Shown: piece by piece, positions 50,399 through 58,329 of the stretch | Layout: the number at the start of each line of letters is the position of its first letter | How positions within the stretch are numbered: the first letter of the stretch is position 1 | Assembly: GCF_024758005.1 (NCBI RefSeq) | Contig: NZ_CP103288.1 | Location: forward strand, 868,001-932,000 | Reading direction: 5' to 3' | DNA from: Pseudarthrobacter sp. NS4 | Lineage (GTDB): Bacteria > Actinomycetota > Actinomycetes > Actinomycetales > Micrococcaceae | Length of the DNA: 64,000 nucleotides | The notes under the pieces: generated by a model | Seen by the model: only the letters and a program-made list of their open reading frames with translations | What the model was told of the DNA's origin: nothing | The model's database searches: none | Program-made: the position numbers and the translations under genes

Positions 50399-51244
50399 AT
50401 GACTCTTTCACCTACGCTGACTTTCAATGACGGAAACACCATCCCCCAGCTCGGCTATGGCGTGTGGCAGGTTGAGGACGGAGTGGCTGAGAAGGTAGTC
50501 CGCCAGGCTTTCGAAGCGGGCTTCCGCCACATCGATACCGCAAAGATCTACGGCAACGAAGCCGGCGTCGGCCGCGCGATTGCCGGTTCCGGCCTTTCGC
50601 CTGAGCAGATCTTCATCACCACCAAACTGTGGAACGCGGACCAGGGGTACGAGCCCACATTGACTGCGTTCGAGGAATCGATGGACCGGCTCGGCCTGGA
50701 GACCCTGGACCTGTACCTGATCCACTGGATGCAGCCCAAGCAGGACAAGTACGTGGACACCTGGAAGGCGCTGATCGAGCTTCAGAAGCGCGGGCGGGTC
50801 AAGTCCATTGGTGTTTCGAACTTCACAGCGGAGGGCCTGCAGCGGCTGATCGATGAAACGGGCGTGGTTCCCGCCATCCACCAGATTGAGCTCCACCCCT
50901 ATTTCAGCCAGCGTGAGCTGCGCGAATTTGGAGCTTCGAAGGGCATCCTCACCCAGGCCTGGTCACCGCTGGGGCAGGGCGGGGAGCTTCTTGGGGATGC
51001 GACGGTGGCGGCCATCGCCGCGAAGCACCAGGCAACTCCGGCCCAGGTGGTTATCGCCTGGCACCTGGCCATCGGCAACGTGGTGATCCCCAAGTCTGTC
51101 ACCGAGTCACGGATCCGGGAAAACTTCGCCGCGCTTGAGGTATCCCTGGACGCTGAGGACGTCGAAGCCATCAACGCCCTGGACCGCACCGCCCGCGGCG
51201 AAGGCCGGATTGGACCGGACCCCGCCGTTTCCGACTTCGCCTAA
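50399..51244 (+). CDS. Aldo/keto reductase
   Basis: A 281-residue TIM-barrel reductase. The catalytic tetrad is visible: Asp in FRHIDTAKIYGNE with its Tyr (about 46-51), Lys in IFITTKLWNADQ (about 76), and His in LDLYLIHWMQP (about 109). The NADPH-binding segment is VIPKSVTESRIRENF (about 225). It resembles AKR5-type 2,5-diketo-gluconate reductases, but substrates in this group are broad: aldehydes, ketones and sugars. A terminator hairpin follows at 51272-51307. Confidence 0.92.
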   Translation: MTLSPTLTFNDGNTIPQLGYGVWQVEDGVAEKVVRQAFEAGFRHIDTAKIYGNEAGVGRAIAGSGLSPEQIFITTKLWNADQGYEPTLTAFEESMDRLGLETLDLYLIHWMQPKQDKYVDTWKALIELQKRGRVKSIGVSNFTAEGLQRLIDETGVVPAIHQIELHPYFSQRELREFGASKGILTQAWSPLGQGGELLGDATVAAIAAKHQATPAQVVIAWHLAIGNVVIPKSVTESRIRENFAALEVSLDAEDVEAINALDRTARGEGRIGPDPAVSDFA

Positions 51245-51271
51245 GCGATGGCATTCCGCTAAGCGATACGG

Positions 51272-51307
51272 ACCCGCACTCCCTGGCTTTTTCGAGGCAG
51301 TGCGGGT
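51272..51307 (+). terminator. Terminator behind the aldo/keto reductase gene
   Basis: ACCCGCACT (51272-51280) pairs with AGTGCGGGT (51299-51307). The loop contains TTTTT, and TTCTGCTTT follows on the plus strand. The stem may serve both convergent genes. Confidence 0.75.
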
Positions 51308-51336
51308 TTCTGCTTTAAGCCGTACCTGCGGATGGA

Positions 51337-51522
51337 TCAGGCAGCGATCTGGACCTGCTCAACGGTGACAGCGTCGATAACTGCCCAGCTGTCCTCGCCG
51401 GAGCAGTGCCTGTTGGCGAACCGCTGCGCCTCTGCCATGGTGTCGAAAGTTTCAGCACGGGACCGGCCGCAATCGGCGTCGAAGTAGGTGACGTGAAATT
51501 CCTGTACGGTTTGGTTTTCCAT
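51337..51522 (-). CDS. Hypothetical protein, 61 residues
   Basis: A small soluble protein reading ENQTVQEFHVTYFDADCGRS then ETFDTMAEAQRFANRH and WAVIDAVTVEQVQIAA, a beta-alpha-beta arrangement resembling short fragments that bind or scaffold. It has two cysteines. The ATG at 51522 is chosen since the residues before it in the open frame are not protein-like. It is convergent with the aldo/keto reductase gene. Similar small proteins are found in related genomes with no known role. Confidence 0.6.
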   Translation of the reverse strand: MENQTVQEFHVTYFDADCGRSRAETFDTMAEAQRFANRHCSGEDSWAVIDAVTVEQVQIAA

Positions 51523-51709
51523 AAATCCAGTGTGCAACCGGGGTCTGACATTTCCCGGAATCAGCCCCGCGTGTTGTTGCTGTGGCTGAATCGGATGCCG
51601 GACGGCATCAGGGAACTGGCCTTTCAGCACCGCCAGGGGGTTGTTGTCCCGCTGGCCCTCCTGCTAGCTTGTTGCCACCTACTCAGACAACGGCGTGCGG
51701 AGGCCGGAA

Positions 51710-53338
51710 ATGAGCGAACAGTCCAGGAGAGTAATTCCCGAGCAAGGTGAGTTTGATGAGGAACCCGGCGAAGGCCGGCCTCCCCGCAAGACAAGCCGTA
51801 CTTGGCTTGTCCGCGGACTCGGAGTGGCACTCGCCATCATCGTCTACTTCCTTCTCAGTGACTCCGGCCTTTCCAACGACGCCCGCGTGGTGGCGGCCGT
51901 GGGTACCCTTATGGCGGTCTGGTGGATGACTGAGGCGATACCCCTGTCGGTGACGTCGTTGCTGCCGATCGCCCTCATGCCCCTGCTGACGGAACGTACC
52001 ATTGCCGAAACCACCGCCCCATACGCGAATCCGATCGTCTTCCTGTTCCTCGGCGGCTTCCTGATCGCGATTGCCATGCAGAAGTGGAATCTGCACCGCA
52101 GGATCGCGCTGTTGACCCTGCGAAGGGTGGGCACCCATCCTCGCCAGATCATCCTGGGCATGATGATCTCCACCGCATTCCTTTCAATGTGGGTGTCCAA
52201 CACGGCCACCACGCTGATGATGCTGCCTATCGCCCTGAGCGTGCTGACCCTCGTTGTGGAGAACAGCAAGCACGGCGCAGAAGCCGCCGTCAGCCCTGGT
52301 GGCAAAAGCATGGGTGAGGAACTCCGGTCCGGCAGGGCCGTCAGTGACCTCATCGAGAACCGTGAAGTGCGCCTTTTCGGCGTCGCCCTGGTCCTTGCCG
52401 TGGCATGGTCCGCCACGATCGGCGGACTTGGCACCCTGCTCGGCAGTCCTCCCAACGCCATCGTCGCCGGGTACATCAGCGATGAACTCGGAAGGACCGT
52501 CGGCTTCGCCCAATGGATGATGCTCGGCGTCCCTATCGTTATCGTTTTCATCGGGCTCGCATGGTTGCTCCTCACGCGGGTGATCTTCCGTTTTGACCTG
52601 GCCGATGTGCCCGGCGGCAAGCAGTTGATCAATGACGAAATCGCTGCCCTCGGGCCGATGAGCCAAGGCGAAAAAATTGTGCGCGCCGTCTTCGCGGGCG
52701 CCGCGTTCTTCTGGATCGTTCCGGGCCTGCTGTCCAACATCGGTGATCTCGGTGATCAGCTGCCGTTCCTGGACCTCTTTGATGACACCGTGGTTGCCAT
52801 TGCGGCCGGTGCTCTGCTGTTTATCATCCCCGGCGACAAGAAGGGGAATATGACCCTCAACTGGAAGGACGCCGAGGAAGGCTTGCCCTGGGGTGTCCTC
52901 CTGCTGTTCGGCGGCGGCCTCTCGCTGGCTGCAGCGGTGGCGGCTACCGGCCTGGACGCATGGTTCGGTGAGCGGGTCAGCGGCCTCGGAGCGCTGCCGA
53001 TCATTCTACTGCTGGCCACGGTTGTCCTCATCGTCCTGTTCCTTACCGAGATCACCAGCAACACCGCGACGGCCGCCACCTTCATCCCCATCCTGGGCGG
53101 GGTCGCCGTCGGTATCGGCATCGATCCGATGACGCTGCTCATTCCCGCGGCACTGGCAGCCACCTGCGCATTTATGCTCCCAGTGGGAACTCCTCCGAAC
53201 GCCATCGTCTTCGCCACCGGAAACGTCAAGATCAGCGAGATGATCCGCGGAGGACTCGTGCTCAATGTCGTGGGTGTTCTACTCATCACGATCTTTACGG
53301 TACTCATCGGCCCCTTCGCATTGGGCTTGGTGCTCTGA
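51710..53338 (+). CDS. SLC13/DASS-family Na+-coupled anion transporter
   Basis: A 542-residue transporter with about 11-12 helices. Two SNT motifs that bind substrate and sodium are present, in MWVSNTATTLMM (about 165) and EITSNTATAATF (about 450). The second half holds the usual GTPPNAIVFATG loop (about 490). Family members move dicarboxylates, citrate, sulfate or phosphate with Na+. The exact substrate cannot be fixed, although the GTLLGSPPNAIVAGY segment is common in dicarboxylate carriers. The ATG at 51710 (MSEQSRRVIPEQ) follows GGAGGCC. The 40-residue N-terminal tail is cytoplasmic. Confidence 0.9.
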   Translation: MSEQSRRVIPEQGEFDEEPGEGRPPRKTSRTWLVRGLGVALAIIVYFLLSDSGLSNDARVVAAVGTLMAVWWMTEAIPLSVTSLLPIALMPLLTERTIAETTAPYANPIVFLFLGGFLIAIAMQKWNLHRRIALLTLRRVGTHPRQIILGMMISTAFLSMWVSNTATTLMMLPIALSVLTLVVENSKHGAEAAVSPGGKSMGEELRSGRAVSDLIENREVRLFGVALVLAVAWSATIGGLGTLLGSPPNAIVAGYISDELGRTVGFAQWMMLGVPIVIVFIGLAWLLLTRVIFRFDLADVPGGKQLINDEIAALGPMSQGEKIVRAVFAGAAFFWIVPGLLSNIGDLGDQLPFLDLFDDTVVAIAAGALLFIIPGDKKGNMTLNWKDAEEGLPWGVLLLFGGGLSLAAAVAATGLDAWFGERVSGLGALPIILLLATVVLIVLFLTEITSNTATAATFIPILGGVAVGIGIDPMTLLIPAALAATCAFMLPVGTPPNAIVFATGNVKISEMIRGGLVLNVVGVLLITIFTVLIGPFALGLVL

Positions 53339-53371
53339 TCAGTTGTCGTCGTCTGCCTGTGGGGCTACATC

Positions 53372-54361
53372 TCACATATTGCCCAACCGGAGGACCCGTT
53401 CCTGGGCCAGCATGGCCGTCCTCCCGGCTTTGTCGGCTGCCCGTGCCGCCTGTTTCGCCTCGGCAGCGGTGGAGGCCAGCCGTTTACGCGACCGTTCCAG
53501 CCGTTCCTCCGCAGCCTTCAGGCGGTCACGCAGCTCCGCTGTTTCCTGCAGCAGGGCGGCAATTTCGGTCCGGGCCTCGTCCGCCTGCTCCTGCAGTTCC
53601 TGGGCCAGCCCGCTTGTCCTCGCCTCTTCCGCCTGCGCTTCCGCGAGGGCGGCTTTAGCCTTTTCGAGCGCGGGCGGCGACGCCGGCCTGGGTGTCTGCC
53701 GCACTGCCTCAAGCCGCGGTTTGGCTGCTGGGGGCCGGGAGGCGCGTTCCGCCGTCGTGCGTTGCTTCTTGTCAGTTGACGGAACAGGCCTCCGGACCGG
53801 GGGAGCGGCCGGTGCAGCGGTGGACGGCGCTGCCGGCATTCCCCCGGGAACCGCCACCGCCCCTTCAAGGTCGGCGGCGTTCACTCCGTCCGCCGAAAGG
53901 GTCTTCAGGAGCCGGCCGCTTCGGACAGCAGCGGCGGCTCCTTCATCGGCCGTCAGGGCACGAAGCGTTTCTTCGACGTCGTTGGCTATGGTGTCGCTGA
54001 TGGCCCGGCCCTGCTGCTGGACGACAGACCGGGCGGTGTCGACGGCGGCGGAAAGCATGGTGCGGCGCTCCCGACCCAGCTCGCGGAGGGCGGGGGCATC
54101 GAGCTGGGCCTGCGCGTCACGCATCCGGGAGCCCAGGTCAGCCAGCCCGTCCAGGACCGCAGGCTGGTGCAGGGCGAGCATGTTCACAGCCCAGGCTGCG
54201 ACCGATGGCTTGGGAAGCCCCCGGACGGCGGCGCCCAGTTCTTTGTCATACCCCGCGGCCTCCTTTGCTGCGGCGGTCCTGGCCGCCACGAAGTCGTCCA
54301 AGGGTTTGGCGTAAAGCCCGTTCGCGATGTCTGCCAGGGCCTCTTCTTCCATGATCGCCAT
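53372..54361 (-). CDS. Hypothetical coiled-coil protein, 329 residues
   Basis: An alanine-, glutamate- and arginine-rich protein without membrane segments. The first 150 residues form a helical domain (EEEALADIANGLYAKPLDDF and VAARTAAAKEAAGYDKELGA). A proline-rich linker spans about 165-235. A long coiled coil spans about 235-320 (KAKAALAEAQAEEARTSGLA and RLKAAEERLERSRKRLAST). The ATG at 54361 precedes MAIMEEEALADIANGL; an internal ATG at residue 4 is an alternative. Structure suggests a scaffold or cytoskeletal-type protein. No homologous family with known function is recognised. Confidence 0.75.
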   Translation of the reverse strand: MAIMEEEALADIANGLYAKPLDDFVAARTAAAKEAAGYDKELGAAVRGLPKPSVAAWAVNMLALHQPAVLDGLADLGSRMRDAQAQLDAPALRELGRERRTMLSAAVDTARSVVQQQGRAISDTIANDVEETLRALTADEGAAAAVRSGRLLKTLSADGVNAADLEGAVAVPGGMPAAPSTAAPAAPPVRRPVPSTDKKQRTTAERASRPPAAKPRLEAVRQTPRPASPPALEKAKAALAEAQAEEARTSGLAQELQEQADEARTEIAALLQETAELRDRLKAAEERLERSRKRLASTAAEAKQAARAADKAGRTAMLAQERVLRLGNM

Positions 54362-54720
54362 CTTAGGTGTCGCTTGCCTGCTTCCTGATGAGGAAGAGGA
54401 CGAGGATTAGGGTCTGTTGGGACGCCCCTCGCGGATTTACACTGGAGCATTCCGCGCTGCTGGCGGCGGTCAGCACATGGAACAAACCGTACTCCCAGCG
54501 TGGCGGACCGCGGCCGGCGAGGGCAGGAGGACAGCCTATAGGAGCAACAGGAAGAGCTGAATCCTGCTGGCAGGCAGCTCACAGCGGACTTGCAGAAATT
54601 TCATGGACTTCACAGCATCAGGCGGCAAAGAAGCCGGGCCCTGACGCGCGGAAGTCATAGGAAACCCCGAGGTCGGGGAACTTCTAACGCCCACTCGGGC
54701 GCAAAGCTAAGGAGAACGCC
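54362..54720. other. Intergenic region, 359 bases, divergent promoters
   Basis: No gene is visible. It separates the coiled-coil gene (leftward) from the CBS gene (rightward) and must contain promoters for both. GCTAAGGAG stands just before the CBS start codon as ribosome binding site. Confidence 0.5.
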
Positions 54721-55137
54721 ATGACCACAGCACGTGAAATTATGACCGGTAGCGTTGAATGCATCGGTGAAAATGAAACTCTTGAAGCAGCGGCGCGGAA
54801 GATGAAAGACCTGGATGTGGGCGCACTGCCAATTTGCGGGGAGGACAACCGGCTCAAGGGGATGATCACGGACCGGGACATCGTGATCAAATGCTTCGCT
54901 GAAGGCGGTGATCCGCGGAATGCAAAGGCCGGCGATTTTGGCCAGGGCAAGCCGGTGACGATCGGCGCGGACGATTCCATCGAAGAAGCGATCAGGACAA
55001 TGGAAGAGCATCAGGTGCGCAGGCTGCCGGTCATTGACGGCCACGACCTGGTGGGCATCCTCACCCAGGCGGACATCGCCCGCAACTACCCGGAGGACAG
55101 AGTCGGGGAACTTGTGGAACTCATTTCCTTCTACTGA
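54721..55137 (+). CDS. CBS-domain protein
   Basis: A 138-residue protein made almost entirely of two CBS repeats: TAREIMTGSVECIGENETLE, MKDLDVGALPICGEDNRLKG then MITDRDIVIK (first) and KPVTIGADDSIEEAIRTMEE, VRRLPVIDGHDLVGILTQAD (second). Such paired domains bind adenosine nucleotides. Stand-alone versions are often stress- or dormancy-related. It resembles the hypoxic-response/Rv2626c-like proteins in layout. AAGGAG lies eight bases before the ATG. Confidence 0.92.
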   Translation: MTTAREIMTGSVECIGENETLEAAARKMKDLDVGALPICGEDNRLKGMITDRDIVIKCFAEGGDPRNAKAGDFGQGKPVTIGADDSIEEAIRTMEEHQVRRLPVIDGHDLVGILTQADIARNYPEDRVGELVELISFY

Positions 55138-55195
55138 GTGGATCCATCAGTAGGGCGCTGGCGCGGCTTCACGTACCGCCCGCGCCCGGGTCCGC

Positions 55196-56998
55196 TTAGT
55201 ACTTTTGGGGCAGGCTAACCGGGGGAGTGGTGGATGGGGGGACGCTGAACTTGGTGAGTATCCTGCTCATGATGTTGTTGAAGACCGGGGCGGTCGAGAT
55301 CCCGAAGATGTTGCCCTGGGGCCGGTGGACGTTGACCATGACGACGTATTCGGGGTCTTCCATGGGTGCCATGCCGACGAATGAGGCGGTGTACCCGTCC
55401 AGGCCGATCGCGTCATCCGCGGCGGCTTCGGCTGTCCCGGTCTTCCCTCCGACCCGGTAGCCAGGGACCTTGATGTCCTTGGCCCCGCCGGCGGTGACCA
55501 CGCTTTCCAGGATGTCCCGGGTCTGTTGGGCGGTGGACTCGCTGACGGCCCGTGTGCCAGGTTCAGCTTTTACAGGACGCTCGGTGCCGTCGGGATCAAT
55601 GTAGGACTCAACCAGCTGAGGCTTCAGGAGCACCCCGTCGTTGGCGATCGCCTGGAAGGCCATGGTGGTCTGCAGGGGCGTCTGGGAGACGCCCTGACCG
55701 AAGAGCACCGCGAACTCCTGCCGGCCATCCCAAAAGTCCGGCGCGGCCAGCAGCCCGGATGATTCACCTGGGAGCGGGATGCCGGTCTTCTCCCCGATGC
55801 CGAACTTCCGCAGGTAGTCGTAGCGCTCTTGCCTGGTCAGCTGCTCACCGACCATCACCGTGCCGGTGTTCATCGATGATCCGATGATGCCGGCAAAGGT
55901 GCGGGTTTCGGTTCCATGTTCGAAGGAGTCCTTGAAGAACTGTCCATTGACTGTGTAGCCCGGCGGTACGACCAGCCTGGACGCTGGGGTGACGAGCCCT
56001 TCTTCGATGGCCGCGGCCGCGGTGATTGCCTTGTTCGTAGAGCCAGGTTCCAGGGCGGCCTGGATGGACCTGGCGCCGCGGTTGGCCGGCAACGTCGCTC
56101 CTGGGTCGTTGGGGTCCACGGATTCCGTCTCGGCCATGGCCCTCACCTTGCCGGTCTTGGCTTCGATGACGATGATGTTGGCCCATTCCGCACTGAGCTT
56201 CGCCGCTTGGCTCTCGATGGCTGCCTGGGCGGCGTACTGAAGGTCAGTGTCGATGGTGAGCTTCACGGACTGGCCGTTTTTAGCAGGGCTGACGGTCAGC
56301 GGGGCGGTGGGGATGATGATGCCGTCCGCGCCGGTCTGGTACGTCCTCTCCCCGTCCTCGCCATCGAGGGTGTCGTTGAGAGTCAGCTCGAGCCCGGCCG
56401 CGCCGCCCTCGTCGTTGGTGTAGCCGACGATACTACCCGCCACTGCGCCCTGCGGATACGAGCGCTTCTTGACGGGGCGGGATTCGACCCCCGGGATCGC
56501 CAGCTTCATGATGGCCCGCTCCTGGCCCGGGTCGACGGACCGGGCCAGGTAGGTGAAAAGTCCATCGCCGGTCAGCAGTTCGCGGATGGTGGCCTCCGGC
56601 TGGCCCAAGAGGTCCGCCAGTTCCCGCAAACCCTCGTCCCGGGTGACCTCCGTGACGGAGCCGTCGTCGTTGACGCGCCTAAACGTGTCGAACGGCGTGT
56701 TGATGTTCGGTGCGCCAACGATGTCGTAGCGGACGATGCTCTGGGCCAGCACTGCTCCGTGCATGTCCAGGATGGCACCCCGCTCGGACGCGAGTATGGA
56801 AACCTGGGTCCGTCGGTCGGCGGCCTTGGATGCGAAGCTCTCCGGGTCAAAGCCCTGGACCACCACCACCCGCCCCGTCACGACCAGGAGCAGGGCCAGC
56901 ATGAAGCAAAATCCCAGCCGCACCCTCGTCGGCCGGATTGCGCGGTGCATGTATCCCTTGACGGGGGGCTTCGCTTCAGGTCTGGGCAGCTTTTGCAC
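55196..56998 (-). CDS. Class B penicillin-binding protein (FtsI/PBP2-like transpeptidase)
   Basis: A 600-residue membrane-anchored transpeptidase. One N-terminal helix (about 28-48, LGFCFMLALLLVVTGRVVVV) is followed by the PBP dimerisation domain (about 55-235) and the transpeptidase domain (about 260-590). The active-site motifs are intact: SxxK in LEPGSTNKAITAA, SxN in GSSMNTGTV and KTG in VGGKTGTAEA. It cross-links peptidoglycan outside the membrane during division or growth. It is not in a division/cell-wall (dcw) cluster, so it is likely a second FtsI paralogue. STNK deviates from the common STFK of FtsI. Confidence 0.92.
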   Translation of the reverse strand: MQKLPRPEAKPPVKGYMHRAIRPTRVRLGFCFMLALLLVVTGRVVVVQGFDPESFASKAADRRTQVSILASERGAILDMHGAVLAQSIVRYDIVGAPNINTPFDTFRRVNDDGSVTEVTRDEGLRELADLLGQPEATIRELLTGDGLFTYLARSVDPGQERAIMKLAIPGVESRPVKKRSYPQGAVAGSIVGYTNDEGGAAGLELTLNDTLDGEDGERTYQTGADGIIIPTAPLTVSPAKNGQSVKLTIDTDLQYAAQAAIESQAAKLSAEWANIIVIEAKTGKVRAMAETESVDPNDPGATLPANRGARSIQAALEPGSTNKAITAAAAIEEGLVTPASRLVVPPGYTVNGQFFKDSFEHGTETRTFAGIIGSSMNTGTVMVGEQLTRQERYDYLRKFGIGEKTGIPLPGESSGLLAAPDFWDGRQEFAVLFGQGVSQTPLQTTMAFQAIANDGVLLKPQLVESYIDPDGTERPVKAEPGTRAVSESTAQQTRDILESVVTAGGAKDIKVPGYRVGGKTGTAEAAADDAIGLDGYTASFVGMAPMEDPEYVVMVNVHRPQGNIFGISTAPVFNNIMSRILTKFSVPPSTTPPVSLPQKY

Positions 56999-57039
56999 CA
57001 GACAACGCTAACGGAGGCATTCGGCTGAACGCTGAGCGA

Positions 57040-57372
57040 CTCGAGCGTGAGCCGTGATGTGACATTTTGCACTTGGAGGAACCGGCGGCGGCTGGGGGTG
57101 GTGCACGTGGTCTCAGCCGTACACCTTCGCCGCCGGCTCCGCTTACCACAATACGATTGAGGTCCAGGTGGCGCCCGAGTAGCCAGTACCTGCTTTTGGT
57201 GAAGGGGATACGTGCCGGGAAGAATCCGGACCTTCCTGCGTGCCGGGGCGGGAGCGGGCAGCCTCGTGACCGTCCAGATCCAGCCATACGGGGTGGACGG
57301 GTTTATTGCCAGGAAGAGGACGCTGTCGCAATTGCGGCATTTCTCAAAACGGTCAACCTCAAGCCGGCGGAG
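57040..57372 (-). pseudogene. Possible broken zinc-ribbon small protein gene
   Basis: On the minus strand one frame near 57345 reads EKCRNCDSVLFLAINPST, a CxxC start typical of small actinobacterial zinc-ribbon proteins. No start codon precedes it in that frame. Another frame further on (from about 57170 down) reads HLDLNRIVVSGAGGEGVRLR and then SSKCKMSHHGS, which resembles the middle and end of the same family (GEGVR followed by a MSHH tail). The pieces are in different frames. This could be a decayed gene or coincidence, so I give it low weight. Confidence 0.3.
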
Positions 57373-57376
57373 GCCT

Positions 57377-57616
57377 TTAGCCGCGGACCTTCCTGACGCT
57401 CAATCTCCGACGCCGTGCCGGGGCCCGCCCCGCCAGCGGCCGGACGCGGCGCCAGGGCCTGTGGCGGCGGTTGTCGTCGGAGTCAGGGGCAGGGGGAGCC
57501 GTCGCTACCAGGGACGATCCCCGGCGGCGCCGAAAATGGTGGATCACGAAGAACGTCAGGCCCAGCCAGGCGAAAGCCGCCCCGAATACCAGGAATACCG
57601 CCGGGATCGTGTCCAT
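57377..57616 (-). CDS. Hypothetical small membrane protein, 79 residues
   Basis: One N-terminal hydrophobic helix (about residues 5-25, AVFLVFGAAFAWLGLTFFVI) is followed by a strongly basic tail with HHFRRRRGS and a C-terminal RRRRLSVRKVRG. It is probably a single-pass protein with its tail in the cytoplasm. Unknown function. Composition is skewed to Arg and Pro, so a non-coding explanation is not excluded. Confidence 0.45.
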   Translation of the reverse strand: MDTIPAVFLVFGAAFAWLGLTFFVIHHFRRRRGSSLVATAPPAPDSDDNRRHRPWRRVRPLAGRAPARRRRLSVRKVRG

Positions 57617-57732
57617 GATTAAGTCTAGGGCCCAGCTCCATCAGCAGGCTTACCCGTTTCCCGAAGTGCCGGCTACGTGGTTATCGGGAGCGCGGGCGTT
57701 GAGTACCTGACCACGGTCTTGTCCAGGCACAG

Positions 57733-57762
57733 AAAAGGCGCACCCCGTTCGCTGGGTGCGCC
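57733..57762 (-). terminator. Terminator of the csbD-like gene
   Basis: GGCGCACCC (57737-57745) pairs with GGGTGCGCC (57754-57762). On the minus strand TTTT follows the stem. It lies 18 bases past the stop codon. Confidence 0.85.
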
Positions 57763-57779
57763 CTTGTCCGTCAGTCAGT

Positions 57780-57956
57780 TCAGTCCTTCTTGAACGCGTC
57801 CTTGACCTTTTCGCCGGCCTGCTTCAAATCACCTTTGGCCTGGTCAGTCTTACCCTCGGCGCGCAGGCTCTCATCGCCTGTGGCGTCGCCTGTAGCTTCC
57901 TTACCTTTGCCGCCGGCCTTTTCAGCAGCGTTCTCAATCTTGTCGCCTAGTCCCAT
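57780..57956 (-). CDS. CsbD-family stress protein
   Basis: A 58-residue hydrophilic protein of the CsbD/YjbJ family: GLGDKIENAAEKAGGKGKE, ATGDATGDESLRAEGKTDQA and KGDLKQAGEKVKDAFKKD. These proteins are abundant under general stress and stationary phase, but their molecular role is unknown. The ATG at 57956 stands behind AGAGGAGG with ideal spacing; the open frame upstream is not used. A strong terminator follows, so it is a single-gene unit. Confidence 0.93.
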   Translation of the reverse strand: MGLGDKIENAAEKAGGKGKEATGDATGDESLRAEGKTDQAKGDLKQAGEKVKDAFKKD

Positions 57957-58113
57957 GGTGTTTCCTCCTCTGGTTGGCAGCCGTTCGCACTCGGCCAAGA
58001 ACATCATAAGCATGCTTAGGACCTTGTTTTCAACTCACTGGCTACAGGATTCAGTTAAAACTTGCTTGATTCTCAACTGCAGCTCAGATGGAGGCCGTGG
58101 CTTAACCAGCGAA

Positions 58114-58145
58114 AAACCCCTAGAACCCTTGAGTTCTAGGGGTTT
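58114..58145 (-). terminator. Terminator of the tRNA-Thr(CGT) gene
   Basis: AAACCCCTAGAAC pairs perfectly with GTTCTAGGGGTTT (13 bp, six-base loop). It is followed on the minus strand by TTCGCTGGTT and begins seven bases past the tRNA. Confidence 0.85.
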
Positions 58146-58151
58146 ATCCCG

Positions 58152-58224
58152 AGCTTCCTATCAGAATCGAACTGATGACCTTTTCATTACGAGTGAAACG
58201 CTCTACCGACTGAGCTAAGGAAGC
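58152..58224 (-). tRNA. tRNA-Thr(CGT)
   Basis: A 73-nt cloverleaf: acceptor GCTTCCT/AGGAAGC, D-arm AGCTCAGTCGGTAGAGCG, anticodon stem TTTCA/TGAAA around CTCGTAA, T-arm with AGTTCGATTCT. The anticodon CGT reads threonine codon ACG. CCA is not encoded. Confidence 0.95.
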
Positions 58225-58329
58225 ACCGCACGAAATCCCCGGAAGAACCGGGCGCTTCATGCAAGAGTCAACTGTAATAGAGTCCCCGCGCCCGGGTCAA
58301 AATGGGATGCGTCCGGGCGGTTGACGCGA

